64,000 nt of DNA, from the NCBI GenBank assembly GCA_039944855.1, contig JBDUXZ010000002.1, positions 62,001 to 126,000 of the forward strand, written 5' to 3'. Made by a program: the position numbers and the translations under genes. How positions within the stretch are numbered: position 1 is the first letter of the stretch; each line of letters opens with the position of its first letter. Shown here in pieces: positions 28,321 through 37,300 of the stretch. This DNA comes from Rhodothermales bacterium (GTDB taxonomy: Bacteria; Bacteroidota; Rhodothermia; Rhodothermales; JANQRZ01). The notes below the pieces were generated by a model. The model was not told where the DNA came from. It saw only the letters and a list, made by a program, of their open reading frames with translations, and searched no databases.

Positions 28321-30858
28321 TTACCGCACCAGCGTCATCTGCCGCGTCGCGACGGATCCGCCCGCGCTGAGCCGCGCGAAGTAGACCCCGCTCGCGAGCC
28401 CGTCGGCGTCCCACGCGACGGTGTGCGAGCCGGCGGCGCGGCGGCCCTCGGCGAGCGTCGCCACGCGACGGCCGGCGGCGTCGAAGACCTCCAGCCGCAC
28501 GTCGCCCGGCCGGTCGAGCTCGAACCCGAGCGTCGTGCGATCGCGGAACGGGTTCGGCGCGTTCTGGCTGAGGCGGAAGCCGGTCGGGGCCGTGTCGGAC
28601 TCGGCGGCCACGGGGTTGAGGACGAGCGGGCGGCGGTAGACCCCGTTCCCGTGCGTCGCCACGCGGAGCGTCCGGTCGCCAGCCGCCACGAGGTCCATCA
28701 CGAGCACGGCCTCGGGCAGCCCATCGCTGAACGCCTCCCACGTCGCGCCCGCGTCGCGCGTGACGAACACGCCCACGTCGTTCCCGACGAACACGGTGTC
28801 GGGCGCGAGCGGGTCGAAGGCGACGGCGTTCGTCGGGGCGTCGGGGAGCGGGCCGGTGACGTCAGTCCACGTCGCGCCAGAGTCCTCGGTTTTAAAGACG
28901 TGCGGCGTGCCGAAGCCGCCCATCGTCACCCACACGGTGGCGTCGTCGGTCGGGTGGACGGCGATGTCGACGACGAAGCGGTCGGGCAGGCCGAGCGTGA
29001 TGTCGGTCCATGCGTCGCCCCCATCGCGGGTCACGAAGAGGCGCGGCGGGCCGGGATTGTCGACGGGATCGCGGAGGAGCGGAGCCGTCGCGACGTAGAC
29101 GACATCCTCGTCGACGGGCGAAACGGCGAGGGCGAGCGGCGGATTCCCGTTCGGGTCCACGTTAGCGCCCCCGTTCGTCGCCGTCCAATTGGTCCCTCGG
29201 TTCGTCGATTTATAGACAATGCTGCGCCCGGCGTAGAGCGTGCTCGGCGCGCTCGGCGCGACGGCATAGGGCGCGATGAACGCGGTCTCGTCGGAGAACG
29301 GCGGCGCAATGCCAGCGGTAAACGAGAAGCCCCCATCGCTTGAGCGGCGGAGGTTGAGGCCCTGCGACGAAGCGTAGGCAATGTCGGGATCGCTCGGGTC
29401 GATGGCCGTCCACGTCCCGTCGCCGCCGAAGACATGGTCCCACGCCTCGCCCTCTTCCATGCGGACGGTGCCGTTGTCCTGCAGCCCGCCGAGCATGTAC
29501 GCTCCGTCCGCGGAGACCGACGTGCCGTTGTAGAACTGCGCCGTCCGCATCCCGAACTCGAGGTTCTCGATCGTGTCGCCGCCGTCCGTCGTGCGGTAGA
29601 CGCCGCCGTCGCCGGCGAGGTACACGATGTCGGGGTCCGTCGGGTGGAACGCGACGGCGTGGTTGTCGGCGTGGATCGGGTTGAGCTGGGTGATGTTCTG
29701 CCCCTCGCCGTTGGAGCGGTACATGTTGACGCCACCGAGGTAGAGCACGTCGGGGTCGAGCGGGTTGACGCCGACGTAGTGGGCGAACCAGCCCTGGAAG
29801 CGGGCATAGTCGAACGTGCTGAGGGTCTCCCACGAATCGCCGCCGTCGGTCGTGCGGACGAGGTAGGTCTGTGTCCCGCCCGAGCTGAAGATGCCGTCGC
29901 CGATGCTGGCGTAGATCGTCTCCGCCTCGGTCGGGTGGCGGCTGAGGAGCACCTTCCCGATGTAACTCGTGGGGAGCCCGTCGGTGACCTGCGCCCACGT
30001 CTCGCCGCCGTCGGTCGTCCGGTAGAACCCGTAGTCCGGCGACTCCTGGTTGCCGCAGACGGCGAGGACGTCGTCGGGGTTGGCGGGGTTCACCGTCACG
30101 TCGGTCCCCATCACCACGTCGAGCGACAGCGTCCACGTCGCGCCGGCGTCGCGGGTGACGTAGATGCCCTCGGTCGTCGCGGCCCACAGCGTGGCGTCGT
30201 CGGTCGGGTCGAAGCGGAGCATCTGCACGCCGCGCTCCTGGTTCCGCGACCAGTCGAGGCTCGTCGCCCACGTCGCGCCGCCGTCCGTCGATTTGAGGAT
30301 GCCCATGCCGTAGCTCCCGCGCGTCGGCCGGTAGACCACGCCCCCCGTCGACTCGCCGTAGCGGTAGACCTCGCCGGTGCCGAGGTAGACCGTGCTCGTG
30401 TCGCCGGGCGCGATCACGACGGCCGAGGCCGCCGTCACGCCGAAGCCGGTCGGGACGCGCTCCCACGCCGCGCCGGTGCCGCCGGTGTACGAACGCCAGA
30501 GCCCGCCGCCCGCCGAGCCGGCCCACACCGACTCCGGCCGCTCGGGGTTGATCGCGAGCGCGAGCGTCCGCCCGCCCACGTTGTCCGGCCCGATGGATTC
30601 CCACACCTCGTCGCCGCCGCCCCGGCTCTCGGCTTCGAGCGCGCGGCGCACGGCCAGCGCCTCGGCCACCCCCTCCGACGGGAGTTCCGTCCCCGGATAC
30701 GCCCGCTGCATCGTCCACATCACGAGGGCTTCGTACGCCCCGGACACCGGCGGACGGGCCGGGTCCTTCTCTTCGGAGTCGGGGCGGAGCAGCCAGAGGG
30801 CCGCCGCGAGGAGAGCGACGATGAGGACGGCGAGCGTGATTCGGGGTGCGTTCGGCAT
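28321..30858 (-). CDS. Secreted BNR/VPS10-type beta-propeller protein with T9SS sorting domain
   Basis: The product has 845 residues from ATG 30858; an open frame to 31056 precedes a clear N-terminal membrane/signal segment (L-A-V-L-I-V-A-L-L-A-A). Many repeats of the type S-x-D-G-G-x-T-W run from about residue 90 to 720, as in sortilin/VPS10 and glycosidase-like BNR propellers. The C-terminus Q-N-A-P-N-P-F-R-D, with L-E-V-F-D-A-A-G-R-R, is a T9SS sorting domain very close to that of the neighbouring peptidase. Enzymatic activity is not evident; binding or glycan-related roles are possible. Confidence 0.88.
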   Translation of the reverse strand: MPNAPRITLAVLIVALLAAALWLLRPDSEEKDPARPPVSGAYEALVMWTMQRAYPGTELPSEGVAEALAVRRALEAESRGGGDEVWESIGPDNVGGRTLALAINPERPESVWAGSAGGGLWRSYTGGTGAAWERVPTGFGVTAASAVVIAPGDTSTVYLGTGEVYRYGESTGGVVYRPTRGSYGMGILKSTDGGATWATSLDWSRNQERGVQMLRFDPTDDATLWAATTEGIYVTRDAGATWTLSLDVVMGTDVTVNPANPDDVLAVCGNQESPDYGFYRTTDGGETWAQVTDGLPTSYIGKVLLSRHPTEAETIYASIGDGIFSSGGTQTYLVRTTDGGDSWETLSTFDYARFQGWFAHYVGVNPLDPDVLYLGGVNMYRSNGEGQNITQLNPIHADNHAVAFHPTDPDIVYLAGDGGVYRTTDGGDTIENLEFGMRTAQFYNGTSVSADGAYMLGGLQDNGTVRMEEGEAWDHVFGGDGTWTAIDPSDPDIAYASSQGLNLRRSSDGGFSFTAGIAPPFSDETAFIAPYAVAPSAPSTLYAGRSIVYKSTNRGTNWTATNGGANVDPNGNPPLALAVSPVDEDVVYVATAPLLRDPVDNPGPPRLFVTRDGGDAWTDITLGLPDRFVVDIAVHPTDDATVWVTMGGFGTPHVFKTEDSGATWTDVTGPLPDAPTNAVAFDPLAPDTVFVGNDVGVFVTRDAGATWEAFSDGLPEAVLVMDLVAAGDRTLRVATHGNGVYRRPLVLNPVAAESDTAPTGFRLSQNAPNPFRDRTTLGFELDRPGDVRLEVFDAAGRRVATLAEGRRAAGSHTVAWDADGLASGVYFARLSAGGSVATRQMTLVR

Positions 30859-30962
30859 CGAGCGGCGGGGTTGATATCTCCAGGGCGAGGTGGAGTTTAC
30901 GGCGCGCCCCCGTCGGTCGCCACCCCTTCTCGCGTGCCCGTGCCCGCTACGGCGTGCGATCG

Positions 30963-32306
30963 CTACGGCACCCGTGAAAGCTGGATCGTCTGCGTCGTCT
31001 CGCCCGCTTCGATCCGCAGGAAGTACGCCCCCGGCGGGAGCGCGGTGGCGTCCCACCCCAGCGTGTGCGCTCCGGCCGAGCGGTCGCCCTCCGCGAGCAC
31101 CATCACCTCGCGGCCGAGCACGTCGTAGACGGCCGCCCGCATCGGCCCTGGCTCGGCGAGGTCGAACCGCACCGTCGCGCCCGCACGGGACGGGTTAGGG
31201 TACACCTCGGCGCGCAGCGTTGGCGCGGGCGCGGCCTCGGCCGACGTCGCCGCATTCGTCATGCGCAGCACGGTCAGCTTCCCGTCGAAGTCGCTCGCGT
31301 AGACGTAGCCGCCCGCCGTGTACGGGAACGCGCCCCACGTCCCGATGAACTCGTCGTCGTCGGTGTCCGGCGTCGTGTCGTAGCGGGCGACCTCGACGGG
31401 GTTGGCCGGGTCCGAGATGTCGACGACGGTGACGCCCGCGCTGTAGTGCGAGAGCACGACGAGGTCGCCCATCACGTGCGCGTTGTGCGCCAGCCCGTTC
31501 GCGCCGAGGTACTCCCCGACGAGTTCGATGTCGCCGAGGTCGCTGATGTCCCACACCTTCACCGTACGCCCCCGCGTCTCCTCCGTCGTGACGACGTAGC
31601 GGCCGTCGCCGCTCGGCCAGATGTTGTGCATGTAGCCGCCGTTCGGGACGGGCTGCCGGGCGAGGAGTTGGGGGTCCTGCTTGTCCGAGACATCCCATAT
31701 CGAGAACGAGGGGTAGAACCCCTCCGCCACGTAGAGCGTGTCGCCGCGCGCGTGCATGTCGTGGCCGTTGGGGAGCGGGACGAGGCCGACTTCCTGCGGG
31801 TCGAGCGGGTCGGCGAGGTCGAGGATGCGGACGCCGCGATACCGCTGGGAGAGCACGTAGGCGTAGCCCGTGACGGCGTCGACGTCCATGTTGTGCGAGC
31901 GGACGTCCTCCGCAGTCGTGAACGCCATCACGAGGTCGGCGCTCTCGGGCAGCCCGCTCAGGTCGACCACCTGCACGCCCTCGTTCGTCCCCCGCATCTC
32001 GGCCACGACGTAGAGCGTCGAGCCGTAGACGACCATGTCGCGGTGGAAGTAGTAGTCGTTCTGCGCCGGCCCCGGAATCGTGTGGAGGATCTCGAGGTCG
32101 GGCACCGAGACGATGGCCGTCCCGTCGGGCACGCCGACGATGGCGTACTCCGCCCCGTCGGGCGCCGTGTAGCCCCACACGTCCGACGTGCCGTTGCCGC
32201 CCGCCGTGACCGGGAATGACACCGTGCCGACGAGGTCGAGCGCGAGATCCTGCGCCACACACGGCAGCGCAGCGGCGAACGCAAGGAGGCAGACGAGGCG
32301 TCTCAC
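30963..32306 (-). CDS. Secreted choice-of-anchor B-like repeat protein with T9SS sorting domain
   Basis: The product has about 447 residues from GTG 32306, directly followed by a signal peptide (L-V-C-L-L-A-F-A-A-A-L-P-C-V-A-Q). Repeats of V-V-D-I-S-D-P-A-N-P-V-E-V-A type form a LVIVD/choice-of-anchor-B beta-propeller. N-G-H-D-M-H and N-A-H-V-M supply conserved histidines. The C-terminus V-Y-P-N-P-S-R-A-G-A, followed by V-Y-D-V-L-G-R-E-V, is a T9SS sorting domain. Its function is unknown; related proteins are surface-exposed in Bacteroidota. It is the first of three consecutive T9SS cargo genes on this strand. Confidence 0.88.
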   Translation of the reverse strand: MRRLVCLLAFAAALPCVAQDLALDLVGTVSFPVTAGGNGTSDVWGYTAPDGAEYAIVGVPDGTAIVSVPDLEILHTIPGPAQNDYYFHRDMVVYGSTLYVVAEMRGTNEGVQVVDLSGLPESADLVMAFTTAEDVRSHNMDVDAVTGYAYVLSQRYRGVRILDLADPLDPQEVGLVPLPNGHDMHARGDTLYVAEGFYPSFSIWDVSDKQDPQLLARQPVPNGGYMHNIWPSGDGRYVVTTEETRGRTVKVWDISDLGDIELVGEYLGANGLAHNAHVMGDLVVLSHYSAGVTVVDISDPANPVEVARYDTTPDTDDDEFIGTWGAFPYTAGGYVYASDFDGKLTVLRMTNAATSAEAAPAPTLRAEVYPNPSRAGATVRFDLAEPGPMRAAVYDVLGREVMVLAEGDRSAGAHTLGWDATALPPGAYFLRIEAGETTQTIQLSRVP

Positions 32307-32634
32307 GGGTCGTGTGCGAAGTTCGGAGGGGGAGGGAACGCAAAGTAAGGCGTCATAACACGATCCGGTTGAGGCGTTGTGGTTGGGAGGGAGGAAAGAC
32401 AGGTGGGGGCTCCGTCTTCGCCGCTCTCCGAAGGTCACCGGGGTCGTGCTCACGACCGGCCACGGACTACGGACCACGGGCGCCGAATCCGGCTCCGGCG
32501 TCGAGGCAGACGCTTACGGGCTACCGGATTCGGGACCATTTTGGTTTTGCCTAAACTTCGCAGGAGCGCGCGGGCGCCCCCCCATCGGAGCGCCGTATAC
32601 TTGGCCTCCTCACCGGCGAACGCGGCCGGTCTGA
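32307..32634. other. Spacer without recognisable gene
   Basis: The spacer lies between the GTG start of the LVIVD-repeat gene and the tRNA promoter. Frames on both strands are short or shadow-like. It probably holds the leftward promoter of the T9SS gene group, but no clear -33/-7 pair was found on that strand. Confidence 0.5.
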
Positions 32635-32666
32635 TTGACACCGGTAGCCTCGGCTTCGTACCTTTC
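32635..32666 (+). promoter_or_regulatory. Bacteroidota-type promoter for the tRNA pair
   Basis: TTG at 32635-32637 and TACCTTTC at 32659-32666 are separated by 21 bp. This resembles the Bacteroidota primary sigma factor consensus (TTG, 19-21 bp, TAnnTTTG), with one mismatch in the -7 box. The tRNA-Lys begins 10 bp downstream, a normal distance for a short leader. Confidence 0.55.
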
Positions 32667-32675
32667 GGGCTCGCT

Positions 32676-32751
32676 GACTCCGTAGCTCAGTTGGTAGAGC
32701 AGCTGGCTTTTAACCAGCGGGTCGTAGGTTCGAGCCCTACCGGAGTCACCA
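32676..32751 (+). tRNA. tRNA-Lys (anticodon TTT)
   Basis: The acceptor stem GACTCCG pairs with CGGAGTC. The D-arm contains AGCTCAGTTGGTAGAGC. The anticodon arm CTGG-CTTTTAA-CCAG carries TTT, and the T-arm contains GGTTCGAGCC. Discriminator A is followed by an encoded CCA. It heads a two-tRNA unit with tRNA-Leu. Confidence 0.97.
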
Positions 32752-32786
32752 CGGCAGACGCCTCGCGGCGTCGGTCGTCCCCATCC

Positions 32787-32870
32787 GCCCGGGTGGTGGA
32801 ATTGGTAGACACGCACGCTTGAGGGGCGTGTGCCCGAAAGGGCGTGCTGGTTCGACTCCAGTCCCGGGCA
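32787..32870 (+). tRNA. tRNA-Leu (anticodon GAG)
   Basis: The acceptor stem GCCCGGG pairs with CCCGGGC. The anticodon stem CACGC/GCGTG encloses TTGAGGG, giving anticodon GAG. A long variable arm (TGCCCGAAAGGGCG) is typical of class II tRNAs such as Leu. The CCA end is not fully encoded: CCT follows the discriminator A. Confidence 0.96.
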
Positions 32871-32874
32871 CCTC

Positions 32875-32918
32875 AGCCGGCGCCGATAGCTTCGAAGCTA
32901 TCGGCGCCGGCTTTTTTT
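32875..32918 (+). terminator. Strong intrinsic terminator after the tRNA genes
   Basis: Perfect 18-bp arms, agccggcgccgatagctt and its complement, with a 2-base spacer, are followed by a run of seven T. It lies four bases after the tRNA-Leu and ends the two-tRNA transcript. It is one of the few textbook terminators in the window. Confidence 0.95.
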
Positions 32919-32982
32919 GTGGCCCGTCCCCTCTTGCCCGAGCGCACGCAGGTGCACCTCTACAGTAAAATCGAGCGCCGCC

Positions 32983-33012
32983 TTGATTCTTTCTAGCTGC
33001 CGTATACCTTTG
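32983..33012 (+). promoter_or_regulatory. Bacteroidota-type -33/-7 promoter for the cytochrome gene
   Basis: TTG at 32983-32985 and an exact TAnnTTTG match, TACCTTTG at 33005-33012, are 19 bp apart. Both spacing and sequence match the consensus of the Bacteroidota primary sigma factor. Transcription would start near 33018-33020, leaving a leader of about 70 bases before the cytochrome ATG. Confidence 0.7.
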
Positions 33013-33086
33013 CAGTTGCCGCCCGCTCAAACCCTTCCCGGCGGGGCGCCCTCCCTCCCCTAGCCCCTCCCGCGTCGAGATTCGCC

Positions 33087-34136
33087 ATGAGACATCCGCT
33101 CATACTCCATTCGTGGTGGATCGCGCCGCTCGCGCTGCTGTTCGGCCTCGCCCTCACGATGCCCTTCGCGCCCGGCCCTCCCCCCGACGACTCGCCGTAC
33201 CTCCGCATCGACCCGGAGAAGATCGTCCTCAACCCGAGGAACGACCGGCAGCCGTGTGGCGAGTGCCACCTGCTCGAGTACGAGGTGTGGCAGGGGACGC
33301 CCCACGCCACCACCTTCGACGAGCTCCACAGGACGGAGCAGGCGCGCGCTATTCTGGACCGAATGGGGCTGCGCCTCGCCAAGCGCGAGAGCCTCTGCCT
33401 CCGCTGCCACTACACCACGAAGATCGTAGACGAGCAGCCGCGAGCGATCGCCGGCGTCTCGTGCGAGAGCTGCCACGGGGCCGCACGCGACTGGCTCGAC
33501 ATCCACAACAACTTCGGCGGCGCGACCCGCCAGACCGAGACGGCCGAGCACCGCGCGGTGCGGGTGGCGCAGAGCCGCGAGGCCGGGATGCTGCGCCCGT
33601 CGGACGACCTCTACGCCGTCGCGGCCAACTGCTTCGAGTGCCACACGGTCCCCAACGAGCAGCTCGTCAACGTCGGCGGCCACCTCCCCGGCAGCGCGTT
33701 CGAACTCCTCGACTGGTCGGCCGAGATCCGACACAACTTCGTGGACTCCCAGGGCAGCACCGACCAGACCAACCGGGCGCCCACTCCCGAGCGCAGGCGG
33801 ATGATGTACGTGCTGGGCCGCGCGCTCGACTACGAGTACAGCCTCCGGGCGCTAGCGAAGGCGACGACGGAGGGCCTCTTCGCTCAGGCGATGGCGCAGC
33901 GCGTGCAGCGGGCCGGGCGTGAGATCGACCGGATCCTCGACGTGGCTGACGTGCCGGCGCTGCAGGAAGCGCGGGCGCTCGGAGAGGCCGTGGCGCTCGG
34001 ACCCGGCAACGGCGAGGCGCTCGGCGGGGCCGCCGGCCAGATCGGAGAGGTCATGCGCGCCTTTGCCCGGGCGCACGACGGGTCCACGCTCGAAGCCATC
34101 GATCCACTCCTCGCTTCTTCCGGGGATGATGGGTAG
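33087..34136 (+). CDS. Tetraheme cytochrome c family protein
   Basis: The product has 349 residues. An N-terminal hydrophobic anchor/signal lies at residues 9-28. Four CxxCH heme sites follow: C57-H61, C104-H108, C126-H130 and C182-H186. The layout resembles the cytochrome c-554/multiheme family. Additional histidines (H73, H81) could serve as distal ligands. The C-terminal third is heme-free and mostly helical. It is periplasmic or membrane-tethered and should transfer electrons. The partner enzyme is not in the neighbourhood, and the gene appears to be transcribed alone from its own promoter. Confidence 0.88.
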   Translation: MRHPLILHSWWIAPLALLFGLALTMPFAPGPPPDDSPYLRIDPEKIVLNPRNDRQPCGECHLLEYEVWQGTPHATTFDELHRTEQARAILDRMGLRLAKRESLCLRCHYTTKIVDEQPRAIAGVSCESCHGAARDWLDIHNNFGGATRQTETAEHRAVRVAQSREAGMLRPSDDLYAVAANCFECHTVPNEQLVNVGGHLPGSAFELLDWSAEIRHNFVDSQGSTDQTNRAPTPERRRMMYVLGRALDYEYSLRALAKATTEGLFAQAMAQRVQRAGREIDRILDVADVPALQEARALGEAVALGPGNGEALGGAAGQIGEVMRAFARAHDGSTLEAIDPLLASSGDDG

Positions 34137-34155
34137 TGCTCCGACCGTCTCACTT

Positions 34156-34295
34156 TGTCATCCTGAGCGGAACGGAGTCGAAGAACCCTAAGGCTCGGCG
34201 AAGCCCATCTCTTCGGGCATGGCTCCAACGGGCTGGCGGGGCTCCCCCCGGAGAGATCCTTCGACTGCGGCCTGCGGCCTTCGCTCAGGATGACA
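34156..34295. repeat. 140-bp palindromic intergenic element (tgtcatcctgagcg type)
   Basis: Perfect 14-bp inverted ends, tgtcatcctgagcg at 34156-34169 and cgctcaggatgaca at 34282-34295, border it. An inner pair around agtcgaag and cttcgact is also complementary. Similar sequences are widespread intergenic elements in bacteria. It sits between the convergent ends of the cytochrome and CHAT genes, and is distinct from the element at 22798. Confidence 0.82.
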
Positions 34296-34366
34296 GGACA
34301 AGGTGAGGCGGCGTTCGCCCACGGGCTCCCGTAGCAACGGGCTCCCCGAGCACGACGAATATTGTT

Positions 34367-37300
34367 CTACGGCCCCTCCCGCCGCAGCGCCGCGTGCGGG
34401 TGGCCGTAGACGGCGTAGGCCAGCCACGAGGCATCCTCGAACCGCGCCTTCTCGCGCGCCTTCCGCGTCGCCTCCGCGAGCGTGTCGCCGTCGCCGAGCG
34501 CGTCGTAGAGCGCTTCGGTGAACGCCCGCGCCGGCGCGTCGCCCACCGACCACAGCGTGCCGACGAACGCGCCCGCCCCGGCCTGCAGGAACGCCTGCGC
34601 GAACCCGCCGATCTTCGTCAGCGAGAACCCGAGCCGCCCGGCCTGACACGCGTTGACGACGACGAGCGGGCGGTTGCCGTCCTCGCCGACGAGGTTGCCG
34701 TGCTCGGCGACGGTCGTGGCGCTGAGGTAAGCAGGGATCACCGCCCCGTTCTCAACGCGGCCCTCCAGCTTCAGGCTCGCGAGCGTGATGTTGTCGTGCT
34801 CGGCCTCGCCGTGGCAGGCGAAGTGGAGCAGGTCGAACGCGCCGGGCGTGCGGAGCAGCTTGCGGATGGACTGCTGATCCGCATCGACGCGCTGGGCGCC
34901 GAAAGCGTGTTCGAGGTAGCCCGCTTCTTCCTGCGCTTCGGGCAGCACGTCGTCGGGGTGCGGGTAATCGGGGATGACGAAGCGGGCGCGGCCGGGCCGA
35001 AGCCGGAGCGCCTCGGGCGGCCACCCCTCGATGTACGGCGGGAGCCCGTCGTGGAGCCAGCGGACGAGGCCGAACTGCGCGAGGAAGAGGGTCTCATCGG
35101 GGAGCCCGGGCGCGCCGGGCGGCTTGAGGTGGACGAGCTCCCACGGGATGAACGGCTCCGTCGAGAGCACCTGAATGCTCCCGAGCCGATCGCGGTACTT
35201 CCAGAGCAGGCCCTGCAGCTCGTCCGGGAAGAGCCGCGTGAAGAGCGACGCGCCGAGCGCCCGCAGCTCCTCCGTGAAGTCGTCGAGGTCCTGCCCCCCG
35301 CCCAGCCACCGGTCCTCGATCTCCCGGTAGAGGTTGTCGACGTACTCGCGCCGGTCCATCTTTAACGGCGCGCTCACGAACCGCTTCAGCACGGCGCCGG
35401 GGATTTCGAGGTCGAACTCGTAGTAGCTCTCGCCACCCACGTCGCGCTCGTCGATGCGGAGCTGGTTGAGCGGCTCGGCGAGCGGCGGGGCCGACACGCC
35501 GACGCCCTCGGCGCGCACCGGCCGCGCCCCGTCGTCGGGCACGGCGGCGGTGATCTCGACGAGCAGCTTGAGCTTGACGAGGGGCACCTGCCCCTGCCGC
35601 GCCGTGATGTGGACCTCGCCCTCCCCCACGTCCACGGCCCGGAGGTCGAAGTACAGCTCGGCCGGGTCGTTCGGGTTCGGAGGGGGGATCGTCGCTCGTA
35701 GGTCGCCGACGGCTTCGAACCCGCGCCGGGGCCGCACGTCGAGGATGATCGGGCGCTCGGGGTCGACGGCGTCCGACTGCCCGCTCGCCGTCGCCTGCCC
35801 GACGGCTACCGCAATGGCTTCGCGCGCGACGGCGACCATGAGCGTCGCGTCGTGCCCTGCCTGCACGCGCTGCGGCATCTCGGCGTAGAAATGACAGGCC
35901 ACAGGCGCGGGGTCGGCGTGGGGCACGTCGCCAGGGGCCGAAGCGGACTCTTCGTAGTCCCACACTCCGCCGTCATCCAGCGGCGCCATCTCCTCTTCCC
36001 ATGCCCCGCCGTCGTCGGCCGAAGCCATCTCCTCTTCGTATCCCGCTTGTTGCTGCTGTTGCTGCTGTTGCTGCTGTTGCTGCTGTTGCTGCTGTTGCTG
36101 CTGTTGCTGCTGTTGCTGCTGTTGCTGCTGTTGCTGCTGAGGATACGCGACACCCGCCCCCGCGCCCGGATTTCTGCCTCGACGGGTCCCTCCTCGCGTC
36201 GTGCGAGGCGGCGGTGCCGGAGCCGGCGCGGACGGTGCTGACGGAACCGGTGGCGGCGCACTCTCGGCCATCTTCGGCGGCGCGGCACGCTCGGCCAGTT
36301 CCCGGCTCGACAGCGCCGCCGGACGCTCGGCGAGCACCCCGACGGGTCGCCCCTCGTCCAGCACGACGACGCGGCCCGTCGTCGGCCCCGCCGTGTAGTC
36401 GGGCACGTCGGGCAGCGACTGCCCCGCCCGCGCGCTCGGCGACTCTTGAAACTCGTGCATCCCGAGCGCATCGAGCAGCGCTGCATCGGGCGGCGCATCG
36501 CCCGCCATCTCCCGCACTTCCTCGGCCCGGTAGGCGTAGTTCAGCACTCGGTCGCCGTACCCCCGCCGCACGACGACGTAGTCCGCGGGCTCGGCGTCGA
36601 GTTGGTCGAGGACTTCGCCGGCCGTCGTGTCCGACGTCGTCGTGAGGATCGCGGTGTTCACGGCGACGGGCAGGTCCCGCGTCGCGCCCCGGCGCGACGA
36701 GCGGCGGCGCGGCGCACTCGCCGCGAGCGACGGCTCGGGCAGCGCCAGCCACCGCGCGAGCGCCGCGACGACCTCGGGCCGCGTGAAGTAGTTCGTGTGG
36801 TAGACGTGCGGGTTCTTCCCAAGGTCGAGGTGGTCTTTCACGAAGCGCCCCGCGTCGACGTCGATGGCCGTCATTGACGCGGTGTTCACGACGAGGTCGC
36901 TGTCGTCGCGGAAGAGGGCGTCGGTGACGCGGTCGCCGAGGGCGGCGAGGAGGCGAGCGGGAAGCTCGTGCGGCTCGTGATCGCCCGTCAGTTGCGCGTG
37001 GAAGTTGGAGGTGATGGCGCAGTAGCTCGTCCAATCCCGCTCGGGCTGACCGGGCTGCACCTCATTCAGCGTGCGGAGGAACGGGCCGTCCGGCTGCATC
37101 GCGGCGAGGCCGGGCACGGCCCCCTCCGTCACGACTTCCGTCGCGAGATATTTCATGAGCGCGCCGAGGCCCTGCACCAGTTCTTTGAGCAGCGTCGCCA
37201 CGAACGTCGCGGCCGGGACGAGACTGACGGCGCGGAAGACGCCGACGGCGATGTTCGTGTAGAGGTCGACGAACGTGTGCCAGTTCTCGGGGTCGGCGAG

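Noticed and set aside
36047-36139. CRISPR-like array
   Set aside because: The repeated units are 9 bp without spacers and encode glutamine in frame.
35852-36241. Plus-strand frame with a long leucine run
   Set aside because: It is the complement of the glutamine repeat in the CHAT gene; nothing outside the repeat looks coding.
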